Part shown: one piece after another, positions 1 through 7,333 of the stretch
How the letters are laid out: each line of letters opens with the position of its first letter
How positions within the stretch are numbered: the first letter of the stretch is position 1
NCBI GenBank assembly: GCA_050697275.1
Contig: JBOGZI010000236.1
Span: forward strand, 1 to 7,333
From: JBOGZI01 sp050697275
GTDB taxonomy: Bacteria > Actinomycetota > Thermoleophilia > Solirubrobacterales > 70-9
Direction: 5' to 3'
DNA: 7,333 nucleotides
The notes under the pieces: generated by a model
Told to the model about the DNA's origin: nothing
What the model saw: the letters and a program-made list of their open reading frames with translations, nothing else
Databases searched by the model: none
Position numbers and translations under genes: made by a program

Positions 1-352
1 GTGTTCGCGCCTGGCGTTGCCGGGCCCGCCGGACTGGGCGACGACCTGGGTGCCGTCCAGCCGCCGCCGGCTCCGCGAACGCGGCGTCGAGCTCACTCGG
101 CTGCTGGCCGGACCGGCGGCCGAGCCCCTGCTGCGCCGCGTCGTCCACGGAGCCGACCAGACCAGCCTGGACGCCGCCGCGCGGCGCGCCGCCCCCGTCG
201 GGGCGTTCGCCGCGTCGGCAGCGGCGCCCCCGCGGGTGGTGCTGGTCGACGACGTGCGGACGACCGGTGCCACCCTCTCCGTCTGCGCCAGGGCGCTGCG
301 CGCGGGCGGCTGCGGGCGCGTGGTGGCGCTCACCCTGGCCCGGGTGCGCTGA
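1..352 (+). CDS. comF: ComF family phosphoribosyltransferase, 3' part (5' end outside window)
   Basis: The reading frame starts before the window (first full codon at position 2) and ends at TGA 350-352. The visible 116 residues form the C-terminal phosphoribosyltransferase half of a ComF/GntX-type protein. The decisive motif is the PRPP-binding loop VVLVDDVRTTGAT (positions about 238-276), followed by a conserved CARALRAGG helix and the terminal strand VVALTLARVR. Upstream are WVPSSRRRLRERGVELTRLLA, which matches the family's VP-x-RRRRRGFNQ-x-x-LA segment in degenerate form (the usual FNQ/FNP is replaced by VEL), and DQTSLDAAARR, the usual Q-x-x-L-x-x-x-x-R segment. In naturally competent bacteria ComF proteins help handle incoming DNA, but homologues occur widely in non-competent species and the substrate is usually unknown. 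The N-terminal zinc-binding part would lie upstream of the window. Family call confident; function not. Confidence 0.85.
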   Translation, partial: CSRLALPGPPDWATTWVPSSRRRLRERGVELTRLLAGPAAEPLLRRVVHGADQTSLDAAARRAAPVGAFAASAAAPPRVVLVDDVRTTGATLSVCARALRAGGCGRVVALTLARVR

Positions 353-379
353 GCGCTCGCCTGCCCGTCCGGCGTCCCG

Positions 380-385
380 TAGGAT
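380..385 (+). promoter_or_regulatory. Candidate -10 element (TAGGAT) for hpf
   Basis: TAGGAT fits the TANNNT pattern of a housekeeping -10 hexamer and lies in the 64-base gap between the comF stop and the hpf start. Transcription would begin near 392, giving a leader of about 25 bases that contains the Shine-Dalgarno site at 406-411. No good -35 hexamer is visible 17-18 bases upstream, so the call rests on the -10 alone. Confidence 0.35.
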
Positions 386-405
386 CCGCCCGACAATCCG
401 GCGCT

Positions 406-411
406 AGGAGG
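406..411 (+). promoter_or_regulatory. Shine-Dalgarno site deciding the hpf start
   Basis: AGGAGG is a perfect anti-16S match. It lies 5 bases before GTG 417 but only 2 bases before the alternative TTG 414, so GTG 417 is the better start. It is the strongest ribosome-binding site in the window. secA and prfB have none. Confidence 0.75.
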
Positions 412-416
412 GCTTG

Positions 417-764
417 GTGAGAATCGAGGTCCAGGGCAGGAACGTCGAGGTGACCGATGAGCTCCGGGAGGCGGTGGAGAGCCGCTTCGCCCGCGTCGGC
501 AAGCAGGTTGCCGACCAGGCCGTGCTCGAGGTGGTGCTGAGGGAGGAGCGCAACCCGCGAATCGCCGATCGCATGGTCGCCGAGGCGACCCTGGGCCTGA
601 AGGGGGTGACCCTGCACGCGGAGGAGGCCTCCCCCGACATGCTGCACTCGATCCACGAGCTGGCCGAGGACATCCGCCGGCAGGTGAAGAAGCACCGCGA
701 GAAGCGCCGGAAGCGCCATCGCACCCGCCGCATCGTCGCCCGGATGAGAGGCCGCCCCACCTAG
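417..764 (+). CDS. hpf: Ribosome hibernation factor, HPF/RaiA (sigma-54 modulation) family, short form with basic tail
   Basis: The product is 115 residues from GTG 417, a start chosen for the AGGAGG five bases upstream. Residues 1-90 follow the S30AE/HPF fold: N-terminal strand MRIEVQGRNVEVTDELREAV, then a helix with ESRFARVGK, strands AVLEVVLREER and MVAEATLGLKGVTLHAEE, and the helix DMLHSIHELAEDIRRQVKKHREK. This family binds the decoding centre of the 30S subunit in stationary phase or stress, blocks translation and promotes ribosome dimerisation or inactivation. The protein is short: the C-terminal dimerisation domain of long HPF (total about 180 residues) is absent, and only 44 bases separate its stop from secA. 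In its place residues 91-115 are extremely basic (14 of 25 are Lys or Arg, plus two His). The position just before secA matches the hpf-secA order known in Bacillus. Family call is strong; the role of the tail is unknown. Confidence 0.9.
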   Translation: MRIEVQGRNVEVTDELREAVESRFARVGKQVADQAVLEVVLREERNPRIADRMVAEATLGLKGVTLHAEEASPDMLHSIHELAEDIRRQVKKHREKRRKRHRTRRIVARMRGRPT

Positions 765-796
765 CAGCGACCGCCCGGCTGCTCACGGGCCGTTGC

Positions 797-802
797 TACG
801 CT
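797..802 (+). promoter_or_regulatory. Candidate extended -10 (TGC-TACGCT) placing the secA transcript start at its GTG
   Basis: TACGCT fits TANNNT and is preceded by TGC (794-796), an extended -10 arrangement. Exactly six bases separate it from GTG 809, so the predicted first transcribed base coincides with the start codon. There is no Shine-Dalgarno sequence in the 44 bases between hpf and secA. Together this suggests a leaderless secA mRNA, although read-through from hpf remains possible. A weak 5-bp inverted repeat (773-777 with 786-790) lies just upstream, with no T-run after it. Confidence 0.45.
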
Positions 803-808
803 GACCCC

Positions 809-3676
<2,868 letters not shown>

Positions 3677-3677
3677 G

Positions 3678-4922
3678 CTAGCCGACCCCCTTCTCGCAGT
3701 TCCTCCGCTTGTCCTTGCCTCCCTGGCCGCGGCAGGTGTCCACCGCCTTCCGAGGCGGCGCTCCGGGGGTGCCGCCTCGCATCTTGTCGTTTCCCTTGCC
3801 GCCCAGGATCAGATCCGGCCCTCCGCCGCCGATCAGGACGTCCTTGCCCGCGCCGCCGACGACGCGGTCTCTGCCGTTACCCCCGCAGAGGAAGTCCTTG
3901 CCGCCGCGGCCGAGCAGCACGTCCTTGCCGCCGTGAGCGACGATCACATCGCGTCCTTTCGTTCCGCGGATCTTCTCGGATCCAGGGGTGCCGCTGTGCG
4001 TGGCTCGCCGACCCCGGCAGGTGCCGGTAGGCGCCGGCGCGGGAGCCTGCGGCTGCGCAGCCGGCGGTTGCGGCGCCGGAGGCCGCTGCGCGCCCCCTGT
4101 GACGTCGACGACGGTGTTGAGCGAGCGGGTGACGGCGCCGAGGGCGGGCACGGTGACGTTCCAGCTCAGGCCGGCGCCGTTGTCGATGAAGTCGTTCGGC
4201 CTCACCGTGTTGGCCAGGGGGTTGCCGTCGATCGCCTCCCACACGGTGAAGAACTGGTCCTCCAGGTAGTTGCTGCCGGCGTCGAGGGGCTCGAACCCGA
4301 TCAGGCGGCCCGGGGGCGAGTTGTTCGGGTTGAGCGAGCAGAAGATCCCGCTCGTCGCAGCATTGAAGAACCCGAAGCCATCATCGCTTTCCTCCAGGAA
4401 GCAGTCTCCGGCGTGGTAGAGGACCGCGTCGACGGGAGTGTCGCTGCTGTTCGAGACCTGCACGTCGCTTCGGTAGAACCGATTCCCGGTGACGTAGGTG
4501 TCGGTCCGGGTGATCGAGAGGGGTGTCGCCCCCACCTGAACCACCGTAGTCACACTGAACGGGTCGCCGGAGGTGCCGGTTCCCGTCACGTCCGTCTGGC
4601 TGACCGGAGTGAACGGGGTACCGTCGGCGGCCGACCCACTGGTAGCGGTGCCGTCGTGGTTGTCCCAGTCGGGCGAGTAGGTGACAGCGCCGGTGTGCAG
4701 CATCGTCCCGCAGTCCCCGGGGATCGTGTCCGGCGGAAAGAAGCTCAGGTTCGTGTCGCCGACCAGGTCCACCTGGCAGCTCAGCTCGTTGCCGAGGTAG
4801 ATGTGCTCCAGCGGGCCCGTCGAGCTGATGTCCTTGAACGGCACAGCCGCCGGAGCAGCGCTCGGCGACACGAGCAGCACGATCACAGCAACACACCCCG
4901 CGAAACCGCTGCGAATCCTCAT
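3678..4922 (-). CDS. Secreted RTX-like nonapeptide-repeat (putative calcium-binding) protein
   Basis: The product is 414 residues from ATG 4922. That start has AAGGGAG (4929-4935) six bases before it and begins a textbook signal peptide, MRIRSGFAGCVAVIVLLVS..., with likely cleavage after the APA/APAA near residues 25-26; the open frame extends 21 codons further but without support. Residues 27-275 form a beta-rich domain of unrecognised family with four cysteines (49, 71, 174, 195) that could pair as disulfides outside the cell. Its segments RTDTYVTGNRFYRSDVQVSN and DAVLYHAGDCFLEE resemble an Ig-like or beta-sandwich fold. A Pro/Ala/Gln linker follows (about 276-298), then eight tandem nonapeptides (311-382) of GGxGxDxUx type. 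The tail contains a CRGQGGKDKRRNC cysteine pair. RTX repeats usually bind calcium in a parallel beta-roll after secretion. Calcium binding is inferred; the N-terminal domain's role is unknown. The gene is convergent with secA, one base apart. Confidence 0.85.
   Translation of the reverse strand: MRIRSGFAGCVAVIVLLVSPSAAPAAVPFKDISSTGPLEHIYLGNELSCQVDLVGDTNLSFFPPDTIPGDCGTMLHTGAVTYSPDWDNHDGTATSGSAADGTPFTPVSQTDVTGTGTSGDPFSVTTVVQVGATPLSITRTDTYVTGNRFYRSDVQVSNSSDTPVDAVLYHAGDCFLEESDDGFGFFNAATSGIFCSLNPNNSPPGRLIGFEPLDAGSNYLEDQFFTVWEAIDGNPLANTVRPNDFIDNGAGLSWNVTVPALGAVTRSLNTVVDVTGGAQRPPAPQPPAAQPQAPAPAPTGTCRGRRATHSGTPGSEKIRGTKGRDVIVAHGGKDVLLGRGGKDFLCGGNGRDRVVGGAGKDVLIGGGGPDLILGGKGNDKMRGGTPGAPPRKAVDTCRGQGGKDKRRNCEKGVG
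3777..3992 (-). repeat. Eight tandem RTX-like nonapeptide codons (8 x 27 bases)
   Basis: Within the minus-strand secreted protein, residues 311-382 divide exactly into eight nine-residue units. The first is GTPGSEKIR (Glu for Asp), followed by GTKGRDVIV, AHGGKDVLL, GRGGKDFLC, GGNGRDRVV, GGAGKDVLI, GGGGPDLIL and GGKGNDKMR. The aspartate at position 6 and the aliphatic residue at position 8 are kept in nearly all copies, as in RTX beta-rolls. Position 5 is Lys or Arg in five copies and Asn in only one, while Asn/Asp is usual there in classical RTX toxins. The copies differ at the protein level, so this is an old array and not a recent expansion. Confidence 0.85.
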
Positions 4923-4928
4923 CGATGA

Positions 4929-4935
4929 CTCCCTT
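4929..4935 (-). promoter_or_regulatory. Shine-Dalgarno site for the repeat-protein gene
   Basis: On the minus strand AAGGGAG lies six bases upstream of ATG 4922. It selects this ATG, which also begins the signal peptide, over the upstream in-frame starts. It lies immediately beside and partly inside the hairpin-forming segment at 4934-4960. Confidence 0.7.
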
Positions 4936-4960
4936 CCGCGGTACGGAACAACCGCGTTCC
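4934..4960 (-). promoter_or_regulatory. Overlapping inverted repeats in the leader of the repeat-protein gene
   Basis: Three short perfect inverted repeats overlap within 27 bases directly upstream of the Shine-Dalgarno site: 4945-4949 with 4956-4960 (GGAAC/GTTCC, 6-base loop), 4937-4942 with 4951-4956 (CGCGGT/ACCGCG, 8-base loop) and 4934-4938 with 4944-4948 (TTCCG/CGGAA, 5-base loop). They share bases, so they cannot all form together. The last reaches the first bases of the ribosome-binding site. A role in translational control is inference; short GC-rich inverted repeats also arise by chance. Confidence 0.3.
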
Positions 4961-5014
4961 AAGGTCGATCTGCCATTTCCGCCACGATTCTCTATCAGGC
5001 GGGCGCGCGTCGCA

Positions 5015-5031
5015 TCGTGGTACTACCACGA
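5015..5031. promoter_or_regulatory. Perfect 17-bp palindrome, candidate operator
   Basis: The segment TCGTGGTACTACCACGA has two exact 8-base arms around a single central base. It lies in the 190-base intergenic region, about 93 bases upstream of ATG 4922 of the minus-strand repeat protein and about 80 bases beyond the M28 peptidase stop. Size and symmetry fit the operator of a dimeric helix-turn-helix regulator. A further copy of the half-site core (CCACGA, 4982-4987) lies closer to the gene. No T-run follows on either strand, so a terminator is less likely. No recognised regulator consensus is claimed. Confidence 0.5.
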
Positions 5032-5112
5032 ACTTTCCCCGGCGCCGGTTCGGGAAGCGGAGTCAGCCCGGATTGCGCTCTGGTCGCGTGGGGATCACAA
5101 GTCAGGACACCC

Positions 5113-5946
5113 CTAGCCTCGGACGACCTCTTGAGCCACCCGTAGGGCCCGGTTGAGGGCGCGTTTCTGGAGGCGGCCCGGGCGGTCGCAGGCCTCGTGG
5201 TGGCAGGGGTCGCTTCCCCGCCAGACCTGGATCACCGCGGCGGGCAGCCCGGCCAGCTCGAACTCGCGGTGGTCGGAGTTGCCGGATCCGGAGTCGCGGG
5301 CCCAGCGCACCGTGACCCCGGCGCGCCGGGCGGCGGCGAGGATCTGGCCCTCGACCGCGTCGCGGACGCCCGCCTCGGGTGAGCGCAGGTAGAAGCGGCG
5401 GCCCCGGCCGACCATGTCCACCGAGAGCGCGAAGCGGAGGTCGCCGCCGCGGCCCTCGTTCTTCACCGTCTTCACCAGCGCCGCGGCGCCGACGTGATAG
5501 CCGGTGCCGATCACGACCCTCTCCTCGGCGCCGGTGGCCACCAGCCAGACGTCGCATTGCGGCTTCAGCACGGCGAGGCGCGGCGCCAGGCCGACCAGCA
5601 CCCCGACCCCCGACGCGTTGTCGTTGGCGCCCGGCCCGGGAGGCACGCTGTCGGTGTGCGCCATCAGGACCAGGAGGCAGTTCGAGGCGCCCTCGATCCG
5701 GCCGATCACGTTGCGGGAGGTACCGCGCCCCGGCACCCGGAAGCGCTCGGCGCTGACCGTGAGCCCGGCGGCCTCGAAGCGGCCGGCGACGTAGCGGTGG
5801 GCGCGACGCTCGTTGCGGCTCCCGGCCGGCCGGGAGCCGATGTCGCCGGCGAGGTGGGTCGCGGCCTCATAGGAGCTCACCGCCCCGGCCCCCTGGGGCA
5901 GGGCCAGGCCGGTCACGACCAGCGCGATGGCGAGGAGCGCCGCCAC
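5113..5946 (-). CDS. Exported M28-family zinc aminopeptidase
   Basis: From GTG 5946 to TAG 5113-5115 the product is 277 residues. A hydrophobic N-terminal stretch (AALLAIALVVTGLALPQGAGA) looks like a signal peptide. The M28 metal-site pattern is complete: HTDS with His97 and Asp99, GANDNASG with the bridging Asp109, GAEE with the general-base Glu141 and ligand Glu142, SVDMVG with Asp177, the SGNSDHREF segment near 221-229, and a C-terminal His249 or His250 in DPCHHEACD. Such enzymes remove N-terminal residues from peptides outside the cytoplasm with two zinc ions. The length fits a minimal M28 catalytic domain with no PA insert. The start is uncertain: GTG 5946 is the only conventional start near the signal sequence, has no Shine-Dalgarno sequence and drops the upstream Arg of TWRVAALL. 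A -10-like AACACT sits six bases before it. The long open frame upstream is antisense to prfB. The gene is divergent from prfB and upstream of the repeat-protein gene on the same strand. Confidence 0.85.
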   Translation of the reverse strand: MAALLAIALVVTGLALPQGAGAVSSYEAATHLAGDIGSRPAGSRNERRAHRYVAGRFEAAGLTVSAERFRVPGRGTSRNVIGRIEGASNCLLVLMAHTDSVPPGPGANDNASGVGVLVGLAPRLAVLKPQCDVWLVATGAEERVVIGTGYHVGAAALVKTVKNEGRGGDLRFALSVDMVGRGRRFYLRSPEAGVRDAVEGQILAAARRAGVTVRWARDSGSGNSDHREFELAGLPAAVIQVWRGSDPCHHEACDRPGRLQKRALNRALRVAQEVVRG

Positions 5947-5990
5947 GCGCCAAGTGTTCCAGGGCGCCAGCGCCTGGGTCGGCGGGCCAA

Positions 5991-5996
5991 TACCCT
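5991..5996 (+). promoter_or_regulatory. Candidate -10 (TACCCT) placing the prfB transcript start at its ATG
   Basis: TACCCT fits TANNNT and ends six bases before ATG 6003, the same geometry as at secA. No Shine-Dalgarno sequence precedes the ATG; the nearest purine-rich run (5981-5986) is 16 bases away. A leaderless mRNA is therefore likely. No convincing -35 is visible. The 56-base gap to the divergent peptidase gene must also hold that gene's promoter. Confidence 0.4.
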
Positions 5997-6002
5997 TTGA
6001 CG

Positions 6003-7131
6003 ATGGCCGAGACGCTTCCCAAGGAGGGATTCGCCGCGCGGCTCGCCGAGATCCGCGGGCAGCTGAAGCTGCTCTCGGACTACCTTTGACCCTGCCGCGC
6101 TGAGCGAGGAGGTCGAGCGGCTCGAGGGGGAGATGGGGAAGCCCGGCTTCTGGGACGACCAGGCTGCGGCCGCGGAGATCTCGGCCAGACACTCCCGCGC
6201 CCAGCGGCGGCTGCAGGGCTTCCGCCGGCTCGAATCGGACGTGGCCGACCTCGACGAGCTGGCCGAGCTCGCCGCCGACGACGAGGAGATGGCGGACGAG
6301 CTCGCCGACCAGCTCGCCTCGGTGGAGCGCCGGCTGGCCGAGCTCGAGGAGGAGCGCCTCTTCTCCGGCCCCTACGACGGTGGGGACGCGGTGGTCACCG
6401 TCCACGCGGGGGCGGGCGGGACCGACTCCCAGGACTGGGCGGAGATGCTGCTGCGCATGTACCTGCGCTGGGCCGAGCGGCGCGGCTTCCAGGTGGAGCT
6501 GAAGGAGGCCTCCCCCGGGGAGGAGGCCGGCCTCAAGTCGGCCACCTCCGTCGTCCGCGGCGACAACGCCTACGGGCTGTTCGCCGCCGAGCGCGGCGTC
6601 CATCGCCTGATCCGGATCTCGCCCTTCGACGCGTCGTCGCGGCGTCACACCAGCTTCGCCCAGGTCGACGTCGCCCCCCTGGTGGAGGGTGACGTCGAGG
6701 TCGACCTGGACGAGGGGGAGATCCGCGTCGACACCTACCGCGCCTCGGGGGCCGGCGGCCAGCACGTCAACAAGACCGACTCCGCGGTCCGGATCACCCA
6801 CGAACCGACCGGGATCGTGGTCCAGTGCCAGAACGAGCGCTCCCAGGCACAGAACAAGGCGGTGGCGATGGAGCTGCTGAAGGCGCGGTTGCTGGAGCTG
6901 AAGGAGCGCGAGCGGGCCGAGGAGCTCGCCAGGGAGCGCGGCGAGGTGAAGTCGGCGGAGTGGGGCTCGCAGATCCGCAGCTACTTCCTGCACCCCGACC
7001 AGCGGGTGAAGGACCATCGCACCGGACACGAGGCCGGTGACGCGCAGCGGGTCCTCGACGGCGACCTCGACCCCTTCGTCCGCGAGTACCTGAACCTGGC
7101 GGCGGCCGACTCGCCCGCGGCCGCGGGCTAG
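6003..7131 (+). CDS. prfB: Peptide chain release factor 2, expressed by programmed +1 frameshift
   Basis: RF2 recognises UAA and UGA in the ribosomal A site and triggers peptide release. Zero-frame translation from ATG 6003 gives 28 residues, MAETLPKEGF... to SDYL, then in-frame TGA at 6087-6089. Slipping +1 at CTT-TGA-C resumes at GAC 6088 with DPAALSEEVERLEGEMGKPGFWDD and continues to TAG 7129-7131, for 375 residues in all (E. coli RF2 has 365). Signatures: RF2 anticodon-like tripeptide SPF (206-208) in HRLIRISPFDASSRRHTSF; catalytic GGQ (251-253) in YRASGAGGQHVNKTDSAVRITH, with the usual Ala at the position that is Thr in E. coli K-12; and WGSQIRSYFLHPDQRVKDHRTG near the C-terminus. The frameshift gives autoregulation: scarce RF2 means slow termination at UGA and more shifting. 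A gene finder without frameshift handling would miscall it as starting at ATG 6133. Both frames together read as a normal full-length RF2, so it is not a pseudogene. Confidence 0.96.
6084..6090 (+). other. prfB programmed +1 frameshift site (CTT TGA C)
   Basis: The heptamer CTTTGAC is identical to the conserved RF2 recoding site: peptidyl-tRNA-Leu on CTT slips onto TTT while UGA followed by C, a poor termination context, waits for RF2. In E. coli an AGGGGG Shine-Dalgarno-like element sits three bases before CTT and stimulates the shift. Here the equivalent six bases (6075-6080) read TCGGAC, with no good anti-Shine-Dalgarno match nearby. Both reading frames around the site join into an RF2 that aligns without gap. 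Confidence 0.93.
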
Positions 7132-7132
7132 C

Positions 7133-7333
7133 TTGGCCCCCTCGACGAGAATCGCGGTCGGCGCCTCGGAGAGCTTCGACACGGTCGAGGCCGCGGCCGA
7201 GGCCGCCGACGCCGCCCGGGCCAAGCTGGGGGCGCCCTGCGACCTGGCCGCGGTGTTCGCCTCGGGCCCGCACCTGCCGATGGCGAAGTGGCTGCTCTCG
7301 GAGGTGCAGGAGCGCCTCGGGCCGGCCAACCTG
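7133..7333 (+). CDS. FIST N-terminal-domain protein, 5' part (3' end outside window)
   Basis: The frame opens at TTG 7133, one base after the prfB stop, and is open to the window edge (67 codons). The visible residues MAPSTRIAVGASESFDTVEAA, a following alanine-rich helix with ARAKLGAPCDLAAVFASGPHL and then MAKWLLSEVQERLGP match the start of FIST_N domains, in which a first strand (VGAS) and helix precede the DLxxVFAS strand. FIST proteins are proposed ligand-sensing modules in signal transduction. The rest of FIST_N and FIST_C would lie downstream. The start is inferred from the expected domain edge and from likely translational coupling to prfB; no Shine-Dalgarno sequence is evident. Confidence 0.7.
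   Translation, partial: MAPSTRIAVGASESFDTVEAAAEAADAARAKLGAPCDLAAVFASGPHLPMAKWLLSEVQERLGPANL

Noticed and set aside
1..420. Plus-strand frame 1 open frame of 139 codons overlapping comF
   Set aside because: Arg/Ala/Pro-rich translation typical of a shifted GC-rich frame. Frame 2 carries the recognisable PRPP motif.
773..790. Small hairpin between hpf and secA, considered as an intrinsic terminator
   Set aside because: Only a 5-bp stem with an 8-base loop and no following T-run.
3933..4928. Plus-strand open frame of 331 codons opposite the repeat-protein gene
   Set aside because: The minus strand carries a signal peptide, Shine-Dalgarno site and nonapeptide repeats. The plus frame has low-complexity Arg/Val/Gly sequence and no start signals.
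5039..5048. Self-complementary CCGGCGCCGG in the intergenic region, considered as the M28 terminator
   Set aside because: No T-run follows on the minus strand and such GC palindromes are expected by chance at this base composition.
6087..6089. In-frame TGA in prfB considered as a pseudogene mutation or sequencing error
   Set aside because: The context is exactly the known RF2 recoding heptamer and the protein is intact on both sides.
5947..7329. Minus-strand extension of the M28 frame by more than 400 codons across prfB
   Set aside because: The frame stays open because of GC-rich codon structure. It is antisense to RF2 and has no domain; the peptidase begins near its signal sequence.

Overview
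This is a very GC-rich bacterial chromosome segment with housekeeping genes. Most codons end in G or C, and GTG/TTG starts appear likely. The gene set and the secreted proteins with glycine/aspartate nonapeptide repeats suggest a high-GC actinobacterium, perhaps of the Thermoleophilia/Solirubrobacterales type. That placement is inferred from protein style and composition, not from a marker search.

Layout. (1) Positions 1-352, plus strand: the 3' part of a ComF-type phosphoribosyltransferase gene. (2) 417-764, plus: a short ribosome hibernation factor of the HPF/RaiA family with a strongly basic tail. (3) 809-3676, plus: a complete secA (955 codons), the motor of the general secretion pathway, ending in a zinc-binding SEC-C motif. 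(4) 3678-4922, minus: a secreted protein with an unrecognised beta-rich N-terminal domain, a Pro/Ala linker and eight tandem RTX-like nonapeptides. (5) A 190-base intergenic region (4923-5112) with a perfect 17-bp palindrome and several overlapping short hairpins. (6) 5113-5946, minus: an exported M28-family zinc aminopeptidase. (7) 6003-7131, plus: prfB (release factor 2), which is continuous only through a +1 frameshift at an in-frame TGA. (8) 7133-7333, plus: the N-terminus of a FIST-domain protein that runs off the window.

How they fit together. The order comF, hpf, secA, prfB recalls the arrangement known from Bacillus and other bacteria. Here a two-gene minus-strand block of exported proteins sits between secA and prfB. 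Both proteins carry signal-peptide-like N-termini, so SecA, encoded next door, is their probable export motor. secA and prfB each have a TANNNT -10-like hexamer exactly six bases before the start codon and no Shine-Dalgarno sequence, which suggests leaderless transcripts. hpf and the minus-strand repeat protein have clear Shine-Dalgarno sequences.

I see no transposon, CRISPR array, tRNA, rRNA or phage gene, and no convincing evidence of a wholly new system. The points most worth a second look are the prfB frameshift site without its usual upstream Shine-Dalgarno stimulator, the 17-bp palindrome, and the leader of the repeat-protein gene.
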